The translations under genes and the position numbers were made by a program. Below, in pieces: positions 46,888 to 56,511 of a stretch of 64,000 nucleotides of DNA; position 1 is the first letter of the stretch; each line of letters begins with the position of its first letter. Source of the DNA: Bordetella holmesii ATCC 51541 (GTDB taxonomy: Bacteria; Pseudomonadota; Gammaproteobacteria; Burkholderiales; Burkholderiaceae_B); contig CP007494.1 in NCBI GenBank assembly GCA_000612485.1, positions 248,001-312,000 on the forward strand. The letters are read 5' to 3'. Below the pieces are notes generated by a model. It did no database searches, was not told the origin of the DNA, and was given only the letters and a program-made list of their open reading frames with translations.

Positions 46888-48193
46888 GGTTCATCGCGGA
46901 ATAGCGTGGAGCCGTGCTTGATTGCCGTTACGCTTGATCCTTGATTTTTCAAGGATCAAGGCCGGGATCATGCTGGACCGCAAGACGATCGAGAGGTTGG
47001 GTGGGTGGGAAGGTTATCGGGTGGAGCGGGTCGTGTGGCCTGAAGGTGAGAGCCGGACGGTCACGATTTACCTGAAGCCTTCAGCGCGAACGATGCACTG
47101 CGAGCACTGCGGCAACCGATGTCGGCAGGTGCATGAGACGACCACGCGCCGGGTGCGGGATCTGCCGCTAATGGCGCTGCGAGTGACGCTGGTAGTGCCG
47201 CGTCGGCGGGTCTGGTGCGAGCAGTGCGGTGGACCGCATCTGGAGAGGCTGAGCTGGCTGGGCCGTTACCAGCGAGTGACCGACCGGCTGGCCGAGGCGG
47301 TCAGCCAGTTGCTTGAGTCCAGCAACATTCTGGCCGTGGCGCGCTTCTTCCAACTGGGTTGGCACACGGTCAAGGCGCTGGACAAGGCCCTGCTGCGACG
47401 GGCGATCCAAGAGCCGGACTGGAGCCAGATCCACTACCTAGCGATGGACGAGTTCGCTCTACACAAGGGCCATCGTTATGCCACGGTCGTTGTCGATCCG
47501 ATCCGCCGTCAGGTGCTATGGATCGGTGATGGCCGCTCGCGCGAGACGGCCAGAGCCTTCTTCGAACAACTGCCAACTGGGGTTGCCCAGCAGATCCGGG
47601 CCGTAGCGATCGACATGACGACGGCCTATGAGCTGGAGATCCAGGCCAACTGCCCCAACGCCGAGATCGTCTACGACCTGTTCCACGTCGTGGCCAAGTA
47701 CGGCCGTGAAGTGATAGACCGGGTGCGTGTAGACCAAGCGAACCAGTTGCGGCACGACAAGCCGGCCCGCCGGGTGATCAAGTCCAGTCGCTGGCTACTG
47801 CTGCGCAATCGCAAAAACCTCGATCCGTGCCAATCGGTAAAGTTGGACGAGTTGCTCCAGGCCAACCAGCCCTTGCTCACCGCTTATCTGATGCGCGATG
47901 AGCTCAAACAGCTGTGGTTCTACCAACACCCCGGCTACGCCCGCCAGGCATGGGATCACTGGCTGCAACAGGCTCGGGGCAGCGGCATCGCCGCCTTGGC
48001 TCACTTCGCGCTCAAGCTAAAAGCCTATCTGCACGGGATTCTGTCTCGCTGTCGCCACCGGCTCAACACCAGCATCGTCGAGGGCATCAACAACACCATC
48101 AAAGTCATCAAGCGCCGCTCCTACGGCTACCGCGATCAGGAGTACTTCTTCCTCAAGATCCGGTCTGCATTCCCCGGTATTCCTCGATGAACC
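46888..48193 (+). mobile_element. IS1001-like element (ISL3 family), copy 3, complete
   Basis: The 1306-bp element has the same inverted repeats as copies 1 and 2. Its 8-bp target duplication is CAAAAAAA (46880-46887 and 48194-48201). The target was the A run of the bidirectional terminator between minE and the glycine-zipper lipoprotein gene; the stem remains on the right side. Confidence 0.95.
46970..48190 (+). CDS. ISL3-family transposase (IS1001-like), intact
   Basis: Intact 406-residue transposase with the zinc-ribbon and DDE features described for copy 2. One residue differs from copies 1 and 2: Ser in KRRSYGY where they have Ala. It reads away from minCDE toward the convergent lipoprotein gene. 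Confidence 0.95.
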   Translation: MLDRKTIERLGGWEGYRVERVVWPEGESRTVTIYLKPSARTMHCEHCGNRCRQVHETTTRRVRDLPLMALRVTLVVPRRRVWCEQCGGPHLERLSWLGRYQRVTDRLAEAVSQLLESSNILAVARFFQLGWHTVKALDKALLRRAIQEPDWSQIHYLAMDEFALHKGHRYATVVVDPIRRQVLWIGDGRSRETARAFFEQLPTGVAQQIRAVAIDMTTAYELEIQANCPNAEIVYDLFHVVAKYGREVIDRVRVDQANQLRHDKPARRVIKSSRWLLLRNRKNLDPCQSVKLDELLQANQPLLTAYLMRDELKQLWFYQHPGYARQAWDHWLQQARGSGIAALAHFALKLKAYLHGILSRCRHRLNTSIVEGINNTIKVIKRRSYGYRDQEYFFLKIRSAFPGIPR

Positions 48194-48194
48194 C

Positions 48195-48231
48195 AAAAAA
48201 AGCCCTGCGCATGCCGCGCAGGGCTTTTTTT
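48195..48231. terminator. Bidirectional terminator between minCDE and the glycine-zipper lipoprotein gene
   Basis: A 9-bp perfect stem GCCCTGCGC / GCGCAGGGC (48202-48210, 48216-48224) is flanked by seven A on the left and seven T on the right, so it works on both strands. It is now separated from minE by the IS. Confidence 0.92.
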
Positions 48232-48241
48232 GTATGGGGGT

Positions 48242-48463
48242 TTATTTGCCGACCTGATCCCCGATCACGCCGCCAATTGCCGCGCCGCCCACCGTGCCGA
48301 GAATCCCGCCATTGGTGATCACCGCGCCGGCTACACCACCCAGGGCAGCACCACCAACCGTGCTCTTTTGACGATGACTCATGCCGTCCCAGGACGAGCA
48401 GCCGGCCATCGAGGCCGCCAACGCAACGGCCAGACATGCTTTGGAAATCGTTTTCGTCTTCAT
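48242..48463 (-). CDS. Small glycine-zipper lipoprotein (OsmB-like)
   Basis: The 73-residue protein has a lipoprotein signal peptide with lipobox MAGC, then a glycine-zipper segment alternating Gly with Ala/Val (STVGGAALGGVAGAVI, GTVGGAAIGGVIG). Such small outer-membrane lipoproteins are often stress-inducible. AGGAG lies 6 bp before the ATG at 48463. It ends at the bidirectional terminator. Confidence 0.88.
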   Translation of the reverse strand: MKTKTISKACLAVALAASMAGCSSWDGMSHRQKSTVGGAALGGVAGAVITNGGILGTVGGAAIGGVIGDQVGK

Positions 48464-48658
48464 AGGGTTCTCCTGTTCTTGTGCCCGGGGTCGCACACCA
48501 GCAGCAGGTCTGACTACCTACGCGCTCCGTGCGCGCTCCTGAAAATTACCTGATCAGGATGACAAAAAACGGGCCTGAATGCTGTGAGGTTTACCCATTT
48601 TGCGTATCAAGAAATTAAAATTTCTTGCAAGTTGGGCAAAATATAACGGCCCATCCCT

Positions 48659-49192
48659 CTATTTGACCAGCCGTAACACGTCCCGAAAGCGAGGGTGTTC
48701 ACACGTCTGCATCCACTCGAAGATAGCCATCTCGCTGGTGACGATGTCTGCCCCGGCCGCCCGCGCGCGCCGCAGCGCGGCATGATGGTCGGAGGCTTTG
48801 CGCGACCCGACGGCATCGGCCACGACAACGGCGCGCCAGCCTTGGGCAAGCAGGCCCAGCGCCGTCTGCAGCACACAAATATGCGCTTCGCAACCGGTCA
48901 GCAGGACCGTTTTTCGGGCTGGCGGCAGCCAGGCTTCGAAGCCTGGCTCACGCATGGCGGAAAAATGCATTTTCTGGAAGGTCGATTGCACCTGCTCGTT
49001 CAGGGGTGCCAGCGTACCTCCCAGCATGGGGCGGTGATGCTCGGTCGCCACGACAGGCACGTCAAGCAAGCGCGCCGCGCGCGCCAGTTTATCGGCCGTG
49101 CCCACCACATCCTGGCCCCGGTCGATGACCGGCATGAGGCGCTCCTGCATGTCGACGACTAGCAGGATCGATTGATCGGCGCTCAAGAGCAT
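48659..49192 (-). CDS. Isochorismatase-like hydrolase
   Basis: The 177-residue protein has the family features: nucleophilic-site Asp in LLVVDMQERL, the Lys in STFQKMHFSA, and catalytic Cys in LTGCEAHICVLQTAL. It resembles the small YcaC-type group rather than siderophore enzymes. The substrate is unknown. GGAG at seven bases supports the ATG at 49192 rather than a further upstream start. Confidence 0.88.
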   Translation of the reverse strand: MLLSADQSILLVVDMQERLMPVIDRGQDVVGTADKLARAARLLDVPVVATEHHRPMLGGTLAPLNEQVQSTFQKMHFSAMREPGFEAWLPPARKTVLLTGCEAHICVLQTALGLLAQGWRAVVVADAVGSRKASDHHAALRRARAAGADIVTSEMAIFEWMQTCEHPRFRDVLRLVK

Positions 49193-49242
49193 GACAAGTC
49201 TCCGCAAGGAGGAAGGCCCGCAGGCCTTCCCTTCAGGCTTAT

Positions 49243-50916
49243 TTATTTCAACGCTTTATAGCGCAGGCGCTTGGGCTTGGCGCCCTCATCGCCCAGACGG
49301 CGTTTTTTGTCGGCTTCATACTCTTGGTAGTTGCCGTCAAAGAAGACCACTTGCGAATCGCCCTCGAAGGCAAGGATATGCGTCGCGATGCGATCCAGGA
49401 ACCAGCGGTCATGGCTGATGACCATCACACTACCGGGAAACTCCAGCAAAGCATCTTCGAGCGCGCGCAAGGTTTCCACGTCCAGGTCATTGGACGGTTC
49501 GTCCAGCAGCAACACGTTGCCGCCCGCGATCAGGGTTTTGGCCAGATGCAGTCGTCCGCGCTCACCGCCCGACAACTGACCGACGATCTTATTCTGGTCA
49601 CCGCCCTTGAAATTGAAACGTCCAAGATAGGCGCGCGACGGCATTTCGAACTTGCCCACGGTGAGGATGTCTGCGCCATCAGCCACCGCATCGAACACCG
49701 TCTTGACCGCATCCAGCGAATCGCGCGACTGGTCGACGTAGGCCAGCTTGACCGTCTGGCCACGTTTGATTTCGCCCGAATCAGGCTGTTCACGGCCGGC
49801 AAGCATGCGAAACAGCGTCGACTTACCCGCCCCGTTGGGGCCAATGATGCCGACAATCGCGCCGGGCGGCACCTTGAAACTCAAGTCGTCGAACAGCAGC
49901 CGATCACCATAGGCTTTGCTGACGTGATCGAACTCGATGGCCTCATTGCCCAGACGATCGCCCACAGGAATGAAGATTTCCTGGGTTTCGTTGCGCTTCT
50001 GGTACTCGTAAGAGGACAGCTCCTCGAAACGGGCAATACGGGCCTTGGCTTTCGCCTGACGGCCCTTGGGATTCTGGCGTACCCATTCCAGTTCTTTCTT
50101 GATGGTCTTCTGGCGGGCGGACTCGCTGGCCTCTTCCTGCTTCAAGCGCGCTTCTTTCTGCTCGAGCCAGGAGCTGTAGTTGCCCTTCCAGGGAATACCG
50201 TGCCCGCGGTCCAGCTCGAGTATCCACTCTGCGGCGTTATCCAGGAAGTAACGATCGTGGGTAACGGCCACCACGGTGCCTGGGAATTTATGCAGGAACT
50301 GCTCCAGCCACTCGACACTCTCTGCGTCCAGGTGATTGGTCGGCTCATCGAGCAGCAACATATCGGGCTTGGACAGCAGCAACCGGCACAGCGCCACGCG
50401 CCGCTTTTCACCGCCCGACAGATTGCCTACGGTGGCATCCCAGGGCGGCAGGCGCAGCGCATCGGCGGCAATCTCCATCTGGTGCTCGATGTCGTCGGCG
50501 CCATTGGAGGCAGCCGCCGCGATTACGGCCTCGAGTTCGGCCTGTTCGGCTGCCAGGGCGTCGAAATCGGCGTCAGGTTCGGCGTAGGCGCTATACACCT
50601 CGTCGAGTCGCTTTTTGGCGTTGAAGACGGCGCCCAGCCCTTCTTCCACCGATTCGCGCACCGTATGCTCGGGGTTGAGTTGCGGCTCTTGCGGCAAGTA
50701 GCCGATATTCAAGCCCGGCATGGGAATGGCTTCGCCTTCGATCTCCTTGTCCACGCCGGCCATGATTTTCAGCAGCGTCGATTTGCCCGAGCCATTCAGG
50801 CCCAGTACCCCGATCTTGGCGCCGGGGAAAAATGACAGGGAAATGTCGCGCAGGATCTGTCGCTTGGGCGGCACGATCTTGCCAACGCGATTCATGGTGT
50901 AGACGTATTGGGCCAT
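49243..50916 (-). CDS. ettA: Energy-dependent translational throttle protein EttA
   Basis: EttA is an ABC-F ATPase that binds the ribosomal E site and gates the first elongation step according to ATP/ADP. The 557-residue protein has two ABC domains: GLNGSGKST with LSGGEKRRVAL, and GPNGAGKST with LSGGERGRLHL. Both keep DEPTNHLD- or DEPSNDLD-type Walker B motifs. They are joined by a basic coiled linker (PtIM) with KEARLKQEEASESARQK. ATG at 50916 (MAQYVYTMNRV) is the normal start. Confidence 0.95.
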   Translation of the reverse strand: MAQYVYTMNRVGKIVPPKRQILRDISLSFFPGAKIGVLGLNGSGKSTLLKIMAGVDKEIEGEAIPMPGLNIGYLPQEPQLNPEHTVRESVEEGLGAVFNAKKRLDEVYSAYAEPDADFDALAAEQAELEAVIAAAASNGADDIEHQMEIAADALRLPPWDATVGNLSGGEKRRVALCRLLLSKPDMLLLDEPTNHLDAESVEWLEQFLHKFPGTVVAVTHDRYFLDNAAEWILELDRGHGIPWKGNYSSWLEQKEARLKQEEASESARQKTIKKELEWVRQNPKGRQAKAKARIARFEELSSYEYQKRNETQEIFIPVGDRLGNEAIEFDHVSKAYGDRLLFDDLSFKVPPGAIVGIIGPNGAGKSTLFRMLAGREQPDSGEIKRGQTVKLAYVDQSRDSLDAVKTVFDAVADGADILTVGKFEMPSRAYLGRFNFKGGDQNKIVGQLSGGERGRLHLAKTLIAGGNVLLLDEPSNDLDVETLRALEDALLEFPGSVMVISHDRWFLDRIATHILAFEGDSQVVFFDGNYQEYEADKKRRLGDEGAKPKRLRYKALK

Positions 50917-51015
50917 GGACTCGGTAAGAAGGATGCGAATGAATACCGGATTGTAGGCGGTAACTGCCCAAGCCGGCACGATGGCCCTGCTGGTGCGACG
51001 GTAACGCCCGGTTTC

Positions 51016-51921
51016 TCAGGACGACACCGCAGTGGCGGGCCGACGGCGCAAACGCACCTGGGCCAGGCTCACGCCGATCAGGGCCAGCAGGCCTCCGACG
51101 ATGTGGTAGCTGTGCGGCCGCTCTCCCAGGACAAGCGCGGCGATTGCCACGGTAGCAACCGGCATGAGGTTGAGAAAAATGCTTGCCCGATTGGGCCCCA
51201 GATAGCGCACGCCCTGCATCCAAAGAAACGGCGCGAACAGGGACGGGAAAATCGCCGCATACAGCACCAGAGGCAGGTTCTGTCCATTGAGTGGCGAGGG
51301 CGACGCCAGCAGGAAAAAAGGCAGTTGAAAGACCACGACGAAGGCAGCCTGCATGAATAGCGACTGCCATACGCCAATCTGCAAATGCCAACGCCGCAGC
51401 AGCACGCCGTAGAGGGCATATGACAGGGCGGCCAAGGCCATCAAGCCGTCGCCGAGGCTGCCACCGATCGCCAGAAGCCGGGTCGGATGGCCTTCGCCCA
51501 TCAGGATGCCCAGGCCAAACAGCGCCACCAGCGCCCCGACCACGGCCATGAGGCTTGGCGCTTCACGCAGCAGCAGCGCGCCGACCACGATGGTCATCAG
51601 CGGTACGGTCGAGGTGATGATGCCCATATTGGTGGCCGTGGTGCTGGCTGCCGCCACGTACGACAGCCCCTGAAAGACGGCCATGCCCAGCGCCCCTAAC
51701 ACGGCCAGGCGCCACAGCACCGCCCGTATCTGCGCCCATTGCCGCACAACGCCGGGCAAGGCGAAAGGAGCCAACAGCACGAGTGCAATGAGCCAGCGGT
51801 AAAAACTGATGGCGGCCGGTGAAATGACACTGACCGCCATTTTGGTTACCACCATATTGACGGACCAGATGAGCGCGGCCAGCAAGGGCAACACCATATA
51901 ACGGGCTGAAGCGGACGACAT
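51016..51921 (-). CDS. EamA-family (DMT) transporter
   Basis: The 301-residue protein has ten hydrophobic segments in two homologous halves, with AALIWSVNMVVTKM at the first helix and YLGPNRASIFLNLMPV in the second EamA repeat. These drug/metabolite transporters export amino acids or metabolites; the substrate is not readable. ATG at 51921 is used. It diverges from the acidic protein gene at 52047. Confidence 0.9.
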   Translation of the reverse strand: MSSASARYMVLPLLAALIWSVNMVVTKMAVSVISPAAISFYRWLIALVLLAPFALPGVVRQWAQIRAVLWRLAVLGALGMAVFQGLSYVAAASTTATNMGIITSTVPLMTIVVGALLLREAPSLMAVVGALVALFGLGILMGEGHPTRLLAIGGSLGDGLMALAALSYALYGVLLRRWHLQIGVWQSLFMQAAFVVVFQLPFFLLASPSPLNGQNLPLVLYAAIFPSLFAPFLWMQGVRYLGPNRASIFLNLMPVATVAIAALVLGERPHSYHIVGGLLALIGVSLAQVRLRRRPATAVSS

Positions 51922-52046
51922 AAACGACGAAGACAGGGGAAACCCCAGGATAGTAGCGCGCAGCGGTCGTCGTCGTTGCCACACCCCTGTCAAGCGCGCG
52001 GGAAAGCGCGACAATACGGTTTTCGCAACTCACTGTCAGGTATCTC

Positions 52047-52556
52047 ATGTCCGCCTCCGCCAAACCGCCCGCCGCGCTTGCACGATTCAGCGAGCCCGAA
52101 CTCGAGATGCTGGCCAAAACCGCTGACGCCTTGAGCGCCTATCTCGGCCAGCCGGTACTGGCCGAGGTCGCCGAAAGCGAGGAAGGCACCGAATGGGCTG
52201 CCTTCGGCGTAGCACTGGACGCCCAGGCCACGCAAGAGGATGACCGTCCTCACATGCAAATGGGTGGCCCCGGCGCCCGGATTCTGGGCGGACGCGGAGG
52301 CCTGCCCGATACGGCTGCGCAAACCTACGATTGCCTCTATTTATGGGCCATCCAGATCTCGATGACCGAAGGCGAACGCTTCATCAAACTGGATCAGGAA
52401 GGGGAAGAGTGCGCGTGGTCTGACGTCTTGTCCGACGTGCTGCCTTTCGACCTCAGCGAAAACGCCGAAGACATCCTGGACGAAGACGAGGCCGACGACG
52501 ACGAGGATGATGATCACGCCCATCGAGATCACGGCAGGCACGACCATCGGCATTGA
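52047..52556 (+). CDS. Hypothetical protein with acidic and His-rich tail
   Basis: The 169-residue protein has no recognised domain. The first 130 residues look globular (FSEPELEMLAKTADALSAYL, TYDCLYLWAIQISMTEGERF). The last 35 are almost entirely Asp, Glu and His (DEDEADDDEDDDHAHRDH), a composition seen in metal-binding or metallochaperone tails. It lies at the 3' side of the dpp-like operon, convergent with it. Metal binding is a guess. Confidence 0.75.
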   Translation: MSASAKPPAALARFSEPELEMLAKTADALSAYLGQPVLAEVAESEEGTEWAAFGVALDAQATQEDDRPHMQMGGPGARILGGRGGLPDTAAQTYDCLYLWAIQISMTEGERFIKLDQEGEECAWSDVLSDVLPFDLSENAEDILDEDEADDDEDDDHAHRDHGRHDHRH

Positions 52557-52573
52557 CTGCCCGCGCACCCGCG

Positions 52574-53569
52574 CTAGTCCAACCGCCCCTCCTGGACGGC
52601 ATGGCAGGCCACGATGACGCCGGCGCCAGCCGGCAAGGCCTGCGGCGCCTCGCTTTTGCAACGCGCATCGGCATGAGGGCAACGAGGATGAAACGTGCAG
52701 CCTGGTGGCGGATTCAGCGGGTTGGGCACCTCGCCTGCGACGGCGGTGCGCGGTTCTCCTGTACCGTCGAGGTCCGGAATCGCTTCCAGCAACATCCGCG
52801 TATAGGGATGCCGTGGCTTCTGAAACAGCGCATCGCGACTGGCCACTTCGACGATACGCCCCAGATACATCACCCCCACCCGGTCTGCCACATGATGGAC
52901 TACCGCCAGGTTATGTGAAATAAACAGATAGGTCAGGCCCAGTTCCCGTTGCAGGTCTTTCATCAGATTGAGCACCTGCGCCTGAACCGACACATCCAAC
53001 GCAGAGGTTGGCTCGTCACAAACCAGAAACTCAGGCCGCACGGCCAACGCTCGCGCAATCGAGATGCGCTGGCGCTGACCACCGGAGAATTGATGGGGAT
53101 AACGGCTGCCATCGGCCGGATCCAGACCGACCTGGTCGAGCAGCTCGGCCACGCGCTGCTCGCGCTCGGCAGGCGTCATCGTCGTGTGAGTCAGCAAGGG
53201 CTCGGCGATGATCCGGCCCACGCGCCAGCGCGGGTTGAGGCTGGCATAGGGGTCCTGGAAGATCATCTGCAGCCGGCTGCGCAACCTCCGGCCGCCGCGC
53301 CCCTGCATGCTGGAAAGCGGCTGGCCGTCAAAGGTGATGCTGCCGCGGGTGAGTTCATACAAGCCGACCAGCATGCGCGCCACCGTGGACTTTCCGCACC
53401 CTGACTCGCCCACCAAGGCCAAGGTCTCGCCACGCGCAATTTCGAACGACACCCCATCGACCGCTCGCAGCATGAGGCGGGGCTTGCGTGCCAGCTTGCG
53501 CTCCAACCAGGGTGCCGATACATCGAACCAGCGCGCGGCATCGTTGACTTTCACCAAAGCGCCACTCAT
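52574..53569 (-). CDS. dppF: Peptide ABC transporter ATP-binding protein (DppF/OppF-like)
   Basis: The 331-residue ATPase has Walker A GESGCGKST, Q-loop FQDPYASLNP, signature FSGGQRQRIS and Walker B VCDEPTSALD. A C-terminal oligopeptide-transporter extension carries a Cys cluster (GCTFHPRCPHADARC) that may hold an iron-sulfur cluster. It is the last gene of a five-gene leftward operon; its ATG overlaps the dppD stop (ATGA). Confidence 0.92.
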   Translation of the reverse strand: MSGALVKVNDAARWFDVSAPWLERKLARKPRLMLRAVDGVSFEIARGETLALVGESGCGKSTVARMLVGLYELTRGSITFDGQPLSSMQGRGGRRLRSRLQMIFQDPYASLNPRWRVGRIIAEPLLTHTTMTPAEREQRVAELLDQVGLDPADGSRYPHQFSGGQRQRISIARALAVRPEFLVCDEPTSALDVSVQAQVLNLMKDLQRELGLTYLFISHNLAVVHHVADRVGVMYLGRIVEVASRDALFQKPRHPYTRMLLEAIPDLDGTGEPRTAVAGEVPNPLNPPPGCTFHPRCPHADARCKSEAPQALPAGAGVIVACHAVQEGRLD

Positions 53570-54540
53570 GCCCGGCCCTCCTGCTCCAACAGCCAACAGG
53601 CTGCGCGCGAGGCCCCTGCGGCCACCAGTTCCGGCCGGTCGCGGCCACAGCGCTCGACACGCCGAGCGCAGCGCGGATTGAACGCACAGCCAGGCGGGAT
53701 GGCGTTGAGGCGAGGCATGCTGCCATCGATCTGAACCAGGCGCCCCGCCCCGCCATGCAGTTTGGGGATGGAACCCATCAGGCCAGCGGTATAGGGATGT
53801 TGAGGCCGATGGATGACATCGGCCACAGGCCCGATCTCGGCCAGCCGTCCCGCGTACATCACGGCCACGCGATCCGCGGTCTCCGCGATCACGCCCATAT
53901 CATGGGTGATCAACATGACGGCAGTGCCCTGTTCGCGGCAAAGCTTCTTCAAGAGCTCGATGATCTGCGCCTGAATCGAGACATCCAACGCGGTGGTGGG
54001 TTCATCGGCCACCACCAACTTGGGCTCGGCGGCCAGCGCCAGTGCAATCACGACCCGTTGACGCATGCCCCCGGAAAACTGGTGCGGATAGTGGTCGATG
54101 CGCTCGCGGGCGGCAGGAATGCCCGTGGCCGCCAGCAACTCGACAGCTCGCTCGCGCGCCTGCCGTGCCGTCAGCGGCAGATGCGTGACGATGGTCTCGA
54201 CCAACTGCCGGCCTACGGTATAGAGAGGGTTCAACGACGTCAGCGGATCCTGGAACACCGCCCCGATCTCTCTGCCTCGCACGCGGCGCATCTGCTCGTC
54301 GGGCAAGTTGTCGATACGTCTGCCTTCGAGCAGGATCTCGCCCGCGCTGATGCGCCCGGGCGGTTCGAGCAAGCCGATGATGGCCGCGCCCGTCAAGGAC
54401 TTGCCCGCGCCCGACTCTCCTACCACGCCCAAGACCTCGCCCGCAGCGATGGAAAACGAAACGTCGTCCAGCGCCTTGAGTACCCCGCGCCGGTTGGGAA
54501 ACTCCACCGACAGATGCTGGACTCGCAACAATGCACTCAT
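53566..54540 (-). CDS. dppD: Peptide ABC transporter ATP-binding protein (DppD/OppD-like)
   Basis: The 324-residue ATPase pairs with the DppF-like subunit. Walker A GESGAGKS, Q-loop FQDPLTSLNP, signature FSGGMRQRVV, Walker B VADEPTTALD and the C-terminal Cys block PPGCAFNPRCARRVERCG are present. ATG at 54540 lies seven bases after the dppC stop. Confidence 0.92.
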   Translation of the reverse strand: MSALLRVQHLSVEFPNRRGVLKALDDVSFSIAAGEVLGVVGESGAGKSLTGAAIIGLLEPPGRISAGEILLEGRRIDNLPDEQMRRVRGREIGAVFQDPLTSLNPLYTVGRQLVETIVTHLPLTARQARERAVELLAATGIPAARERIDHYPHQFSGGMRQRVVIALALAAEPKLVVADEPTTALDVSIQAQIIELLKKLCREQGTAVMLITHDMGVIAETADRVAVMYAGRLAEIGPVADVIHRPQHPYTAGLMGSIPKLHGGAGRLVQIDGSMPRLNAIPPGCAFNPRCARRVERCGRDRPELVAAGASRAACWLLEQEGRA

Positions 54541-54547
54541 GATTGCC

Positions 54548-55461
54548 TCAGTTGAGCCGCGGATTGAGCGCATCGCGCAGCCAATCGCCCACCAGGTTTA
54601 CAGACAGCACCAGCAACACCAACGCGGCACCTGGAAAGATGGTGATCCACCACTCTCCCGAGAAGAGAAAATCGTTGCCTATGCGTATCAGCGTGCCCAG
54701 GGAAGGAGCGGTCGGTGGCACGCCAACGCCGAGAAACGACAGCGTGGCCTCGGTGATGATGGCCGTAGCCAGATGCACGGTGGCCAGCACCAGAACTGGC
54801 CCGGTGACATTGGGCAGGACGTGGCGGAACATGATCACCAGCGAGGGCACGCCAATGACTCTTGCCGCCTGTACGTACTCACGGTTCTTCTCCACCAAAG
54901 TGGAGCCCCGCACCGTGCGAGCATACTGAGGCCAGCCCGCCAATGCGATGGCGCCGACCAACACCGGAAAGGCGATGATCTCGTGCATGTCGCGCGGTAC
55001 CACCGCGCGCGCCACCCCATCTATCAGGAGCGCGATAAGAATGGCCGGAAACGACAGTTGCACATCCGCTACCCGCATGATGAACGCATCGATTCGCCCG
55101 CCCGCATAACCCGAAATCAGGCCCAGCACCACGCCTATCAGCATGGACAGCGCCACCGATGCCACACCGATGAGCAGCGACACCCGGGTGCCGTACAGAA
55201 TGGCCGAGTACAGATCGCGGCCCTGGCTGTCCGTGCCCAGCAGGTACTTGCCCTGTCCATTACCGTCCCAGGCCGGCGGCAACAGTGCGTCGAGCAACTC
55301 CACGGAAACCAGATCGAAAGGGTTGTGAGGCGCGACCCAACCCGCCCCAAAAGCCCCACCAGCATCAATACCAGCACGAGCGTGGCGCACATGGCCACGG
55401 GGGCATGGCGCCACGACCAGCACAAGTCGCTGTCCCACCAGCGCTTTAACGTCGTCCGCAT
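54548..55461 (-). pseudogene. dppC: Peptide ABC transporter permease (DppC-like), frameshifted
   Basis: The N-terminal 38 residues (MRTTLKRWWDSD to LMLVGLLG, one membrane helix) are in one frame. The rest is in another: GWVAPHNPFD, four to five helices, and the EAA loop REYVQAARVIGVP. One extra C in CCCC at 55345-55348 joins them. Start ATG at 55461 shares a base with the dppB stop. If real, the frameshift would disable the whole importer. Confidence 0.9.
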
Positions 55462-56450
55462 CAATGCCCCCCCGCCTGGCGCGACAATCCGGCGCGCAGC
55501 CGCGGATCCACCACGAAGTACAACAGATCCACAACCAGATTGATGAGAACGAAGATCAACACGATAAGGCAGAGGTAGGCTGCCATGACGGGAATGTCAG
55601 CAAATTGCACCGCCTGAATGAAAAGCAAACCCATTCCCGGCCACTGGAAGACCGTTTCGGTCACGATCGCAAACGCGATGATGCCCCCCAGTTGCAGACC
55701 CGTGATGGTAATGACCGGCACCATGGTGTTCTTCAGCGCATGCCCGAAGTGGATAGCCCGGCGCGTCAAGCCCCTGGCCCGCGCGAACTTAATGTAATCG
55801 GCGCGCAACACCTCCAGCATCTCGGAGCGCACCAGCCGCAGCACCAGCGTCATCTGAAACAGCGACAGCGTAATCGCCGGCAGAATCAGGTGCTTCCAGC
55901 CACTGGCGGTCAGCAGGCCCGTCGACCACCATCCCAGTTTGACGGTATCTCCTCGCCCATAACTGGGTAACCAGCCCAGGTGCACGGAGAACACGAGTAT
56001 CAGCAGAATGCCGATCAGGAAGGTGGGCAGCGACACGCCAAGCAGGGAGCCGGCCAGCACAAGCTGGGCCAGCCAGCCCTTGCGACGCAACGCGGTATAA
56101 ACACCCAGCGGCAGGCCGATCACCAAGGCCAGACAAGCGGCGACAATGGACAACTCCAACGTGGCCGGAAGGCGGCTTTTGATCAAGCTGGAGACGGGCT
56201 CGCTTTGCCGCAAGGAAATACCAAAGTCGCCTTGCACGGCATTGCCGATGAAACGCGCAAACTGCAAAGGGGCAGGATCATCCAGACCCAACCTGTGGCG
56301 CAGCTCGCTGCGCTCGGCCGCCGTGGCGTCCTGGCCCAACATGATGGTCACCGGATCGCCCACGTACTGAAACAGTAGGAAGGCCAGCAAGGCAACGGCA
56401 ACCATCACCACGGCTGCCTGCACGAGCCGTCGAAGTATGAATGCAAACAT
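55461..56450 (-). CDS. dppB: Peptide ABC transporter permease (DppB-like)
   Basis: The 329-residue inner-membrane permease has the OppB/DppB N-terminus (FILRRLVQAAVVMVAVALLA), GDPVTIMLGQDAT, six membrane helices and the EAA loop (DYIKFARARGLTRRAIHFGH). It is intact and lies between two frameshifted partner genes. Confidence 0.93.
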   Translation of the reverse strand: MFAFILRRLVQAAVVMVAVALLAFLLFQYVGDPVTIMLGQDATAAERSELRHRLGLDDPAPLQFARFIGNAVQGDFGISLRQSEPVSSLIKSRLPATLELSIVAACLALVIGLPLGVYTALRRKGWLAQLVLAGSLLGVSLPTFLIGILLILVFSVHLGWLPSYGRGDTVKLGWWSTGLLTASGWKHLILPAITLSLFQMTLVLRLVRSEMLEVLRADYIKFARARGLTRRAIHFGHALKNTMVPVITITGLQLGGIIAFAIVTETVFQWPGMGLLFIQAVQFADIPVMAAYLCLIVLIFVLINLVVDLLYFVVDPRLRAGLSRQAGGH

Positions 56451-56511
56451 GGCAGCTCACTGCAAGGCGCGGCAGCTCGCAGGCAAGCCGCCGCGCATCA
56501 ATCGATGCCGA

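Noticed and set aside
48195..48231. Possible small RNA gene from the strong hairpin
   Set aside because: Both sides carry A/T tails between convergent genes, which is fully explained as a bidirectional terminator.
49211..49230. Terminator after ettA (GGAAGGCC / GGCCTTCC)
   Set aside because: A good 8-bp stem, but no T run on either strand; not strong enough to list as a terminator.
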